Assembly: GCF_000214595.1 (NCBI RefSeq)
Contig: NZ_AFIG01000001.1
Coordinates: 372,001-436,000 of the forward strand
From: Methylophaga thalassica MP
GTDB lineage: Bacteria > Pseudomonadota > Gammaproteobacteria > Nitrosococcales > Methylophagaceae
Direction of reading: 5' to 3'
DNA length: 64,000 nt
Position numbers and translations under genes: made by a program. Positions within the stretch are counted from its first letter, which is position 1. Each line of letters starts with the position of its first letter. Shown one piece after another: positions 56,837 to 64,000 of this stretch. Below the pieces are notes generated by a model. The model saw only the letters and a list, made by a program, of their open reading frames with translations. It ran no database searches and was not told the DNA's origin.

Positions 56837-57882
56837 GACGTTTCTTTTGCCAGTGTGGGCAAGAAATCTTTTTTGAAAACACGCACTGTGGTGTCTGTGG
56901 CAGTCAATTAGGCTTTATCCCTGAGCTGCAACAACTTTCAAGTCTGCAAGAAGATGATAATGCCTGGCTGATGACGGATCTTTTTCCGTTACAACGTTAT
57001 CGCAGTTGTTTTCACCGTGACCATGAGCTGGCTTGTAACTGGTTAATCCCAGCTGATTCGCCCAACACGCAGTGTATTTCCTGTGCCTTGACCAGAACGA
57101 TACCGATGTTGACCCAGCCGGATAATTGGCGTCGTTGGCGCACGCTGGAAGCAGCCAAACGCCGTATGATTTATGGTTTACTCAGATTAAATCTGCCAAT
57201 TAACGCTTATTATCAGGGCTATGAGCATGGCTTGGTGTTTGATTTTCTTGAAGATCAGCGAACGAATCCTGACTTAGCCCTTGAACATGTGTTGAGTGGT
57301 CATAGCCAAGGTGTGATTACGCTCAATGCTGCCGAGGCGGATGGTAGCTTCAGGGAAGCTACCCGTGAAGCGATGAATGAATCTTATCGAACTTTGCTGG
57401 GCCATTTTCGTCATGAGATTGGCCACTACTATTGGGATATCTTGATTAAAGAGACAGAACATTACGCCATTTTCTGTGATGTATTCGGTTTTACTGAACA
57501 AGATTATCAAAGCAGTTTAAATAGCTATTACAGTGATGGGCCGGCGACGGATTGGCCGGAGTTTTATCTGTCTGCATACGCCAGCGCTCACCCAATGGAA
57601 GACTGGGCAGAAACGTGGTCACATTATCTGATGATGAGTGACACCATGGAAACAGCGGTGGCTTATGGGCTGATTGACCATTTTGATTATGCCAGTGATT
57701 TTGATGTATTGATGACTGATTGGTTGTCGCTGGTGGTGAAAATGAATGCATTAAATCGAAGTGTGGGTAATACAGATGCCTACCCTTTTGTCGTGTCAGC
57801 CTCAGTGAGAAAAAAACTGAAATTTATTCATCAGCTGCTGAATCCGTTGAAAAAGACTCGGGAATCCGTGGCATTTCTTTAA
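56833..57882 (+). CDS. Putative zinc-ribbon metallopeptidase
   Basis: A 349-residue protein with an N-terminal zinc ribbon (Cys6, Cys8, Cys19, Cys22), a second Cys pair (CISC, residues 81-84), and a zincin active site HEIGH at 194-198; a downstream Glu/Asp-rich segment (MEDWAETWSHYL) could give the third ligand. It belongs to a putative zinc-binding metallopeptidase family seen with alpha-E/ATP-grasp genes. Start at ATG 56833, overlapping the alpha-E stop. It is convergent with Anbu, overlapping by 59 nt. The substrate is unknown. Confidence 0.85.
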   Translation: MRRFFCQCGQEIFFENTHCGVCGSQLGFIPELQQLSSLQEDDNAWLMTDLFPLQRYRSCFHRDHELACNWLIPADSPNTQCISCALTRTIPMLTQPDNWRRWRTLEAAKRRMIYGLLRLNLPINAYYQGYEHGLVFDFLEDQRTNPDLALEHVLSGHSQGVITLNAAEADGSFREATREAMNESYRTLLGHFRHEIGHYYWDILIKETEHYAIFCDVFGFTEQDYQSSLNSYYSDGPATDWPEFYLSAYASAHPMEDWAETWSHYLMMSDTMETAVAYGLIDHFDYASDFDVLMTDWLSLVVKMNALNRSVGNTDAYPFVVSASVRKKLKFIHQLLNPLKKTRESVAFL

Positions 57883-58576
57883 ATGCCTGATTCAGTTTAT
57901 TACCCCATTCACGACGTAAATTAATCAGAAAAGCATCTTCCGTATCAAAGCGATAGTGATGTTTAAACGCTAAGCTATCGGTTTCATATATCAATACTTC
58001 AATAGGTGGCCCAACACTGACATTACTCTTCATGGTCGAATCCATGGATATTAAGGAGCAGGTGGCGGCATCCGTTAACGAGGTTTTCATTGTCAGAAAG
58101 CGATCCAGCACGGGTTTGCCGTATTTGCTTTCGCCAATCTGCAGATAGGGTGTTTCGCGACTGGTGGTAATGTGATTTCCTTGGGGATAAATCAGAAAAG
58201 CCTGTGGCGGTTGGCCTTTGATTTGTCCTGCCATCAATAAAGTGGCATCGGGTGAAAAGCCGGACTGTTGGTCTTCGCTGTAACGTTTGATACGCTGGCT
58301 TAATACATCACCTACATAATCGGCAGTATCGGATAGATAATGAGTCGTATTGAGGCTGGTTTCATTATCTTCACGCAGATCCCGGTTCAGCTGTTCTATC
58401 ACACATTGCGTGGTAGCCAGATTACCCGCGCTTAGAATGGCGATACAGCGATCAGCCTTTGTACTGAAACGAAACATCTTGCTGTATGTGCTGACCTGAT
58501 CAATACCTGCGTTGGTTCTTGAGTCGGAGGTAAGCACTAATCCTTTATCTAGTGATATGGCAATACAATAGGTCAT
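57824..58576 (-). CDS. Anbu, proteasome-like Ntn peptidase
   Basis: A 250-residue proteasome-family protein. After removal of Met1 the N-terminal Thr would be the nucleophile (TYCIAISLDKGLVLTSDSRT); Asp17 and Lys32 (mature numbering, YSKMFRF) fill the other catalytic places, as in HslV and proteasome beta subunits. Length and motifs match Anbu, the ancestral beta subunit. Anbu genes are known to cluster with ATP-grasp, alpha-E and transglutaminase-like genes; here the first two are present and a metallopeptidase replaces the third. Natural substrates are unknown. Confidence 0.92.
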   Translation of the reverse strand: MTYCIAISLDKGLVLTSDSRTNAGIDQVSTYSKMFRFSTKADRCIAILSAGNLATTQCVIEQLNRDLREDNETSLNTTHYLSDTADYVGDVLSQRIKRYSEDQQSGFSPDATLLMAGQIKGQPPQAFLIYPQGNHITTSRETPYLQIGESKYGKPVLDRFLTMKTSLTDAATCSLISMDSTMKSNVSVGPPIEVLIYETDSLAFKHHYRFDTEDAFLINLRREWGNKLNQAFKEMPRIPESFSTDSAADE

Positions 58577-58791
58577 AGTCGTTCCAGTAATGGCTGCGAT
58601 TAAAGATAGTCAAAAATAAGAGATTGAGCAATCCTGATTTATTGCTCACGACAAAAGAATGGAACCCGTTGATGGGCTACTGAGTCGTTACAGTATGAAT
58701 CGATGTATTAACAGCGCTGTTAACTCGCATTCACATGTGAAATATTATCTCGGATATGACGTCTGAATTCACCTTTTTAACGGAGTAAATG

Positions 58792-59712
58792 ATGGAATCA
58801 ATAAAAACTTTTATTGAAGAGATCAGCTGGTCTGCCATTATTACTGCCAGCTTGCGAATGGTGCTTATCTTTATTATTGCCTGGGTGGCGACGTGGTTGA
58901 TGAAATCGGCACTGCAGCGCTTTGAAGTAAGACTGGTCGGGAAGGCGACCGCGAGGGGCGAGTCTTCATTGGAATCCAGAAAGCGCATCGAAACCATTGT
59001 CAGATTGTTAAAACAAGCCGGCCTATTGGCAATATGGATTACTTTTTTCCTGATTATATTAAGAGAAATTGGCGTGGAAGTCGGACCGCTTATTGCCAGT
59101 GCCGGGATTGTCGGCTTGGCGATTGGCTTTGGGGCGCAAAACCTGGTGAGGGATGTGATTTCAGGCTTTTTTATGATTCTGGAAAATCAGATACGGGTCG
59201 GTGATGTGGCCGTGATTAATGGTACCGGTGGTTTAGTAGAGGCCATTAATTTCCGCACCACCGTATTACGCGATTTGGCCGGTATTGTGCACTTTTTTCC
59301 AAATGGCACGATTACCACACTAAGTAATATGACGACTGAATGGTCAGCTTATGTGTTTGATATCGGCGTGGCGTATAAAGAAAATACCGATGAGGTAATA
59401 GAAGTCATTCGGGAAGTCGCTGATGGGCTGATGGCCGACGAAGATATGAAAAACTTGATTCTTGAACCACCCGAGATTTTTGGTGTGGATAAACTCGATA
59501 ATTCGGCAGTGATTATTAAGGGCAGAATCAAAACGCTGCCCATTCAACAGTGGACGGTTGGCCGAGAGTTTTTAAGACGCATCAAGCTGAGCTTTGATGA
59601 GAAAAATATCGAAATTCCATTCCCTCACAGCACGGTTTATTTCGGCGAAGCCAGTAAACCATTTGACGTGAAATTGATGGAAGCAGCCGCGAATCAATCA
59701 AAAGAGACATAA
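58792..59712 (+). CDS. MscS family small-conductance mechanosensitive channel
   Basis: A 306-residue MscS-type protein with two to three N-terminal membrane helices and the pore helix motif ASAGIVGLAIGFGAQNLVRD followed by VISGFFMILENQIRVGDVAV, then the beta domain (VEAINFRTTVLRDLAGIVHF FPNG region) and a C-terminal alpha/beta part. It opens on membrane tension to release solutes during osmotic downshift. GGAG precedes two consecutive ATGs (58789, 58792); the second has the better spacing. Its end overlaps the convergent WG-repeat gene by 19 nt. Confidence 0.92.
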   Translation: MESIKTFIEEISWSAIITASLRMVLIFIIAWVATWLMKSALQRFEVRLVGKATARGESSLESRKRIETIVRLLKQAGLLAIWITFFLIILREIGVEVGPLIASAGIVGLAIGFGAQNLVRDVISGFFMILENQIRVGDVAVINGTGGLVEAINFRTTVLRDLAGIVHFFPNGTITTLSNMTTEWSAYVFDIGVAYKENTDEVIEVIREVADGLMADEDMKNLILEPPEIFGVDKLDNSAVIIKGRIKTLPIQQWTVGREFLRRIKLSFDEKNIEIPFPHSTVYFGEASKPFDVKLMEAAANQSKET

Positions 59713-60800
59713 CCCCATTTACCCTCATGTTTGACCGGTGCCAAGCCGTTATTAAACGGTTTGGCATCATCATACTGAGGAGGAATAACCAGCTCACCAC
59801 GTTGGTTGATATAACCATAATCCCAGTAATCTAAGGTGACGGCTGCCAGCCCTTCCTGAAAAGACTGGCCCCATTTATATTGAGGTTCGATAACAAGCTT
59901 GCCCGTTGCATCCAGATAGCCGACTTTTCCGGCTTTTTCTACTCTGGCCAGACCATCTCTATATGACCAGGCATTATCATAAAGCGGGCTGACCAGCTCA
60001 TTTCCTTGTATATCAATATAGCCATATTTGCCATTATGCATCACCACGGCTTTACCTTCACTAAAGGGCTGAGCGTGCTCATATTCTTTATCATTTAATA
60101 AAGTGCCGTCTTGAGATATAAACCTCCAGCTTTGATTGTTACTGACTAAGGCGCGCTGCTCATTAAAAGAGTAAACAGTGTCGTATTTGGGGGTAATCAC
60201 TATATGACCTTGAGTGTCTACATAGCCCCAACCATCATTTGTTTTCACCGCTGCCAGGCCGCCACTAAAGCGCTTTGTGTCACGAAATTTTGCCTGAACA
60301 ACCCATCTGCCTTGTTCATCAATAAATCCCCAGGAGCCATATTGTTTCACAGCGGCTTTGCCTTCCTGAAAGATGTCAGCTTTATCAAATCGGGGAGAGA
60401 TCACCCACTCACCTTTTGTATTAATGAATCCCCACTTATCTTCTTCTAATACAGCTGCTAAGCCTTCATTAAAAGAGGTTAGTTTCTTAAATATGGCAGG
60501 AATGACTATCTGACCACTGGTATCAATAAAACCCCAGCGCTGATCAATGCGGATTGGCGCAAGTCCCTCATTAAACGCTTTTATTTCAATGTGTTTTTGA
60601 GGCGGCAGAATAAATTCACCAACCGTGTTGATAAGACCAACATAAGGTATGCCTTGTTTATTCTGTACAACAATAGCGGTGTCTTGATAGAAGGGGCTAA
60701 CGGCATCAAAGTCATAATTAATGACTATCTTATTTGCCATGGCAGCAGAGAATGGCATGAGAGAGAAAGTCAGAAGGATTTTAATCATAAAACGTTTCAT
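59694..60800 (-). CDS. Secreted WG-repeat protein
   Basis: A 368-residue protein with a signal peptide (about 1-22) followed by about eight WG (KWG) repeats of 38-42 residues, each with a Gly-Leu-Ala-x-Val strand, a Trp/Tyr-Gly-Phe/Tyr-Ile-Asp turn and an Ile-x-Pro-x-Tyr/Phe-Asp strand. WG repeats form beta structures of unknown function, often in cell-surface or secreted proteins. The start codon is one of GTG-ATG-ATG-ATG at 60809-60798; the ATG at 60800 has the best distance to AAAGG. Confidence 0.88.
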   Translation of the reverse strand: MKRFMIKILLTFSLMPFSAAMANKIVINYDFDAVSPFYQDTAIVVQNKQGIPYVGLINTVGEFILPPQKHIEIKAFNEGLAPIRIDQRWGFIDTSGQIVIPAIFKKLTSFNEGLAAVLEEDKWGFINTKGEWVISPRFDKADIFQEGKAAVKQYGSWGFIDEQGRWVVQAKFRDTKRFSGGLAAVKTNDGWGYVDTQGHIVITPKYDTVYSFNEQRALVSNNQSWRFISQDGTLLNDKEYEHAQPFSEGKAVVMHNGKYGYIDIQGNELVSPLYDNAWSYRDGLARVEKAGKVGYLDATGKLVIEPQYKWGQSFQEGLAAVTLDYWDYGYINQRGELVIPPQYDDAKPFNNGLAPVKHEGKWGYVSFD

Positions 60801-60929
60801 CATCATCACCTTTGACGTTGATTGTTAACTTGAGTCTCTGCCGCTTAACGTGAATTTCACGTGAACCTAATAACAATATAAATCAAAGGTTTATTTTATA
60901 TTTGTAGGGCTTTCAGAAATGGGTTGTCG

Positions 60930-61805
60930 ATGTTAATCAGAGGGCGTTATTGGCAGGTTTTTCAACGGACAGTGACGGCACTGATGGTATCGCTATGTAA
61001 TGCTTGTTCACCCGTGACGGTATTAAATGCACTGGTACCAGAAGATGGTTATCAAAAAATAGCGGACCAGGCTTATGGTACGAGCCAAAGACAAAAGCTG
61101 GATATTTATCTGCCTGGAGCAGCTACATTCAAACAACCACTGAAGACAATCGTATTCTTTTACGGTGGCAGTTGGGACTCAGGTGATAAAGCTGATTATA
61201 AGTTTGTTGCAGAAGCGCTGACATCTGCTGGCTATATTGTCATCATTCCTGATTATCGTTTGTATCCTGAAGTGGTCTTCCCTGAATTTGTCGATGATGC
61301 CGCACGGTCGATGGCTTGGGTGTTTGAACATATTCGTGACTACGGTGGTGACAAACAACAGGTATTTATTGCCGGGCATTCGGCCGGGGCACATATTGCA
61401 GCATTATTAAGCTTGAATGCATCATATTTGGCTAACTACGGTTATAAGCCAACAGATATTCAAGGCATGATTGGTTTGGCCGGGCCCTATGATTTCTTGC
61501 CTTTAAAGAGTCAGCGCTTGAAGCATATCTTTGGCCCTGAACCAGAGCGCTGGCAAAGTCAGCCGATTCAGTTTGTTGATGGTGAAAACCCGCCAATGTT
61601 ACTGATGGTAGGTAACAAGGACCACACGGTGTTACCCAGGAACAGTATTAATCTGGCTGCAGAGATTAAGCGGAAAAACGGTCCGGTTCAGCTTGTCGAG
61701 TTTGAAGCGCTAAATCACGTAGCCATGGTTTCTCATCTGGCTAAACCTTTAAGAGGCGATGATAAGCTCAGGCAAACCATTATTGAATTTATTAATCAGT
61801 TTTAG
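60930..61805 (+). CDS. Alpha/beta hydrolase (carboxylesterase type)
   Basis: A 291-residue alpha/beta hydrolase. The nucleophile elbow is GHSAGAH (Ser about residue 149), the oxyanion region FFYGGSWDSGD matches the HGGxW motif of hormone-sensitive-lipase-like esterases with Tyr for His, and the His of the triad is in ALNHVAM near the C-terminus; Asp in GNKDHTV completes it. An N-terminal hydrophobic segment with two Cys (LCNACS) suggests export, perhaps as a lipoprotein, but the lipobox is poor. It overlaps the convergent gene by 14 nt. Confidence 0.85.
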   Translation: MLIRGRYWQVFQRTVTALMVSLCNACSPVTVLNALVPEDGYQKIADQAYGTSQRQKLDIYLPGAATFKQPLKTIVFFYGGSWDSGDKADYKFVAEALTSAGYIVIIPDYRLYPEVVFPEFVDDAARSMAWVFEHIRDYGGDKQQVFIAGHSAGAHIAALLSLNASYLANYGYKPTDIQGMIGLAGPYDFLPLKSQRLKHIFGPEPERWQSQPIQFVDGENPPMLLMVGNKDHTVLPRNSINLAAEIKRKNGPVQLVEFEALNHVAMVSHLAKPLRGDDKLRQTIIEFINQF

Positions 61806-62259
61806 GCGCAGGGGCGGGTAATAAAGGTAATTGGCTAAAAGCGGGACAGATCGTGATGCTCAGCCCTGAATCAATTTGATGCTTACCTTCCACTGCAAAT
61901 AAGGGATAAGACTGACCTGCTGAAAGCTGTGTTGCCGGTAACGTCAATAAGATCTGTTTTTTATTAACGACCTTTGTTTTTATAGGCAGCCAATCATCAC
62001 CAGACTTGAGTAGCCATTTTTTTTCTGGACTATCCACCATTCCAGATAAGGTCACTGTTTCGGTTGTTCTGACGCAGCCCGAGGGTGATAGGGACAATGA
62101 GGAGGAATGGTTAGAATTGAGTGGCGTAAAACGATTCACACTGGGTTTTGTTACCGCTCTAACATCAGTGTCAGCATTCGCTTTTGATACAAACATTAGC
62201 AGAGAGGCCAAGAAAAAAGGCACTGTTAAAAACAGTGCCTTGTTGTTTAAATTAATCAT
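61792..62259 (-). CDS. Uncharacterised secreted protein
   Basis: A 155-residue protein with a signal peptide (about 1-29, ending SKANA) and no recognised domain. The mature part is Ser/Thr-rich, then a probable beta-sandwich segment (RTTETVTLSGMVDSPEKKWL) and two Cys (in SGCVRTT and TICPAFS) that could form a disulfide; the end is Pro-rich. It begins 2 bp after the aldehyde dehydrogenase stop. A strong terminator hairpin lies within its signal-peptide codons, so expression may be limited or need an own promoter. It may be a real gene or a chance open frame. Confidence 0.55.
   Translation of the reverse strand: MINLNNKALFLTVPFFLASLLMFVSKANADTDVRAVTKPSVNRFTPLNSNHSSSLSLSPSGCVRTTETVTLSGMVDSPEKKWLLKSGDDWLPIKTKVVNKKQILLTLPATQLSAGQSYPLFAVEGKHQIDSGLSITICPAFSQLPLLPAPAPKTD
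62213..62241 (-). terminator. Terminator downstream of aldehyde dehydrogenase, inside the next frame
   Basis: Minus-strand AAGGCACTGTT pairs perfectly with AACAGTGCCTT (11 bp) around TTT and is followed by TTTTTT. It lies 21 bp after the ALDH stop and within codons 7-16 of the secreted-protein gene. Confidence 0.85.
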
Positions 62260-62261
62260 AT

Positions 62262-63713
62262 TCAGGCAGAAATACCTTTTGATGTCATCACAATCATCTT
62301 TTCAACCTGCATATCTTCCATCGTGTAAGGAATACCACCTGTACCTAAACCGGAGTGTTTTAAACCGGCAAAAGGCATCCAGTCGACGCGGAATGCGGTG
62401 TGTTCATTAATCATCACAGCCGACGCATCGAGCTTGTCAGCCACATACATCGCCGCATTTAACTCGCGACTGTATACCGAGGCCTGGAAGGCAAAGGGCA
62501 GACTGTTAGCCGCCGCCAGAGCCTCATCAATATCATCAAATGGATACACATTGACGACAGGGCCAAACACTTCAGATGTGGTGACTTTGGCATTCGCTGG
62601 TGGGTTGAATAACACCGTAGGTGCGTAACAGTTATCAGCTAATGCTTTACCACCACACAGACATTCAGCACCAGCGTTAATGGCTTCCTTCACCCAATCA
62701 TCAATCCGAGTTAGCTCAGATTTTTTGATAATTGGGCCCACTTCCGTATCGGCTGATACCGGATCTCCCACTTTAAGCTGTTTGGCCGCTTCCGCTAATT
62801 TTTCTGCCAATTGTCTGGCAATAGAGCGATGAGCATAGATCCGTTGTACAGAGACGCACACCTGGCCTGCATGATAAAAACTACCTTTGCTGAGACCGGG
62901 AATAGCCGCTTCAATATCAGCATCTTTAGTCACAATAACCGGAGCCACACCCCCATGCTCAAGGGCGCATCGTGTGCCGGGGGCGAGTTTTGAGCGTAAA
63001 TACCAGCCCACTTTAGCGCTACCGATAAAGCTCAGAAAGGCCACACGATCATCGGTGACCAGAGATTCGGTATCTTCGTGACTTTCCGTCAGTAAAGCCT
63101 GACACCAGCCCTCTGGCAAACCGGCTTTATGGAATATTTCCACCAGGCGGAAACAGGATAAAGGTGTTTTTTCAGCAGGTTTTACAATGACCGGGCAACC
63201 TGTGGCAATCGCCGGACCGACCTGATGAGCGATAAGATTAAGTGGATGATTAAATGCGCTGATGGCAACCACTACACCAATTGGTTCTTTACGTATTGTG
63301 GTTAAACGGTGCTGCGAGGCTGGATTAATACCCATGGGAATCGTATGCGGTGCATCATTTCGCAAGCCATCAATACAGGCACGAATACTATCAATACAGC
63401 GATTCATTTCGACCTGAGAATCAATAAGGGGTTTACCACCTTCTTCAGCCGCACCGACAGCGAGACTTTCTGCCTCTGCTTTCATCATCTCAACGGCTTT
63501 TTCGAGAATGCCGATACGTTCAACAACGGAAAGCCACTGTGATCGGTCTTTAAATAGCGAATGTGCCGTGCTTAAGGCTTTATCAATATCCGCTTTATTT
63601 GCTTGATCGACAGTGCCGAGTAATTGTTCATTAAAGGGCGAGAAGACTTCCGCCCGGGAAGCATCCGTTTTTGATAAACAAGCGATCTTCAACGGAAAAT
63701 GGGGCGTGGTCAT
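62262..63713 (-). CDS. Aldehyde dehydrogenase family protein
   Basis: A 483-residue NAD(P)-dependent aldehyde dehydrogenase. Cofactor and catalytic motifs are VVVAISAFNHPLNLIAHQVG, VIVKPAEKTPLSCF, FIGSAKVGWYLRS, CALEHGGVAPVIV (general-base Glu) and FYHAGQVCVSVQRIY (nucleophile Cys), then SEVFGPVVNVYPF. It is in the group of lactaldehyde/glyceraldehyde/sulfolactaldehyde-type enzymes; the substrate is not known. It starts 12 bp after a thiamine-diphosphate enzyme gene, so the two probably handle the same carbon compounds, the TPP enzyme giving or taking an aldehyde. Confidence 0.9.
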   Translation of the reverse strand: MTTPHFPLKIACLSKTDASRAEVFSPFNEQLLGTVDQANKADIDKALSTAHSLFKDRSQWLSVVERIGILEKAVEMMKAEAESLAVGAAEEGGKPLIDSQVEMNRCIDSIRACIDGLRNDAPHTIPMGINPASQHRLTTIRKEPIGVVVAISAFNHPLNLIAHQVGPAIATGCPVIVKPAEKTPLSCFRLVEIFHKAGLPEGWCQALLTESHEDTESLVTDDRVAFLSFIGSAKVGWYLRSKLAPGTRCALEHGGVAPVIVTKDADIEAAIPGLSKGSFYHAGQVCVSVQRIYAHRSIARQLAEKLAEAAKQLKVGDPVSADTEVGPIIKKSELTRIDDWVKEAINAGAECLCGGKALADNCYAPTVLFNPPANAKVTTSEVFGPVVNVYPFDDIDEALAAANSLPFAFQASVYSRELNAAMYVADKLDASAVMINEHTAFRVDWMPFAGLKHSGLGTGGIPYTMEDMQVEKMIVMTSKGISA

Positions 63714-63725
63714 TATATAAGCTCC

Positions 63726-64000
63726 TTATAAAATACAGATTTTTTGTTTCAGGCCTTCACTAAGGATGGAGTAATTCAGCGAGTAATCAACAGCCAGATC
63801 AATCAGGTGAACCCCTTTGGCATTGAGAGCGTAATCAAGGGTTTTGACGAACTCGGCATGACTGGTGGGTCTGTGACCAATCGCGCCATAGCTATCGGCA
63901 TATTTGACAAAATCGGGGTTATTAAAGTTAAGGCCATAATCTTCAAAGCCCATACCTTCTTGTTTCCACTTGATCATGCCATAGGCGTTGTCGTTGAATA
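63726..64000 (-). CDS. Acetolactate synthase-like thiamine-diphosphate enzyme (C-terminal part)
   Basis: The last 90 or so residues of a TPP-dependent enzyme; the gene continues beyond the right edge. The diphosphate-binding end FNDNAYGMIKWKQ is present, followed by FNNPDFVKYADSYGAIGHRP and a C-terminal strand VHLIDLAVDYSLNYSIL, as in the acetolactate synthase large subunit family. Whether it makes acetolactate or a related product cannot be told from this part. It is directly upstream of the aldehyde dehydrogenase gene on the same strand. Confidence 0.85.
   Translation of the reverse strand, partial: FNDNAYGMIKWKQEGMGFEDYGLNFNNPDFVKYADSYGAIGHRPTSHAEFVKTLDYALNAKGVHLIDLAVDYSLNYSILSEGLKQKICIL

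Overview
The window reads as chromosomal DNA of a methylotrophic gammaproteobacterium, most likely Methylophaga or a close relative (inference from gene content; no database search was possible). The pointers are a four-gene cluster for tetrahydromethanopterin/methylofuran-type cofactors (8463-11816) set among gammaproteobacterial housekeeping blocks: grxC-secB-gpsA, rpsU-yqeY-dnaG-rpoD followed by tRNA-Ile(CAU), divergent metE/metR, and recF-gyrB. No insertion sequence, phage, CRISPR array or plasmid gene was seen.

Layout. 1-6.9 kb: partial murJ, a SCO-type copper protein, oxyR with a divergent rubredoxin gene, then recF-gyrB with two parS-like sites inside recF, and a cytochrome b561. 7-14 kb: type II NADH dehydrogenase, the C1-cofactor cluster, periplasmic DNA ligase LigE and a LysR regulator. 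14-26.5 kb: metE/metR, a double-receiver protein with one degenerate receiver, yajL, ctpA, envC and gpmI, then an ArsR-type regulator, rhodanese-grxC-secB-gpsA and a lipoprotein. 26.5-36.5 kb: midA-like methyltransferase, folM/folK/folB, plsY, tsaD, the macromolecular-synthesis operon, tRNA and pdxH.

36.5-39.4 kb is a compact group of small envelope genes: a Crp/Fnr regulator, two entericidin-like lipoproteins, an acidic repeat lipoprotein that looks like an enlarged entericidin, DUF1328, a DUF883/ElaB-like protein and a small membrane protein. 39.5-44 kb holds a Tat-exported molybdenum hydroxylase (iorAB-like) with its maturation genes xdhC and mocA. 44-52.4 kb carries a periplasmic glutathione-peroxidase-like protein, an OmpA lipoprotein with a TolC-like channel, and an LPS-core locus (O-antigen ligase, GT9, two GT4) whose leading ELM1-family gene is interrupted by one in-frame stop.

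53-64 kb: tpx, then a predicted peptide-handling module (circularly permuted ATP-grasp ligase, alpha-E protein, zinc metallopeptidase and, convergently, the Anbu proteasome-like peptidase), an MscS channel, a WG-repeat protein, an esterase, and an aldehyde dehydrogenase behind a thiamine-diphosphate enzyme that runs off the window. The most interesting points are the two parS sites in recF, the Anbu/ATP-grasp/metallopeptidase locus, the Cys-Gly-Thr-Ala repeat tail on the pterin-pathway protein, the entericidin-related module family, the nonsense codon in the ELM1 gene, and a terminator buried in a signal-peptide coding region. Seven convergent gene pairs overlap at their 3' ends, so the genome is tightly packed.
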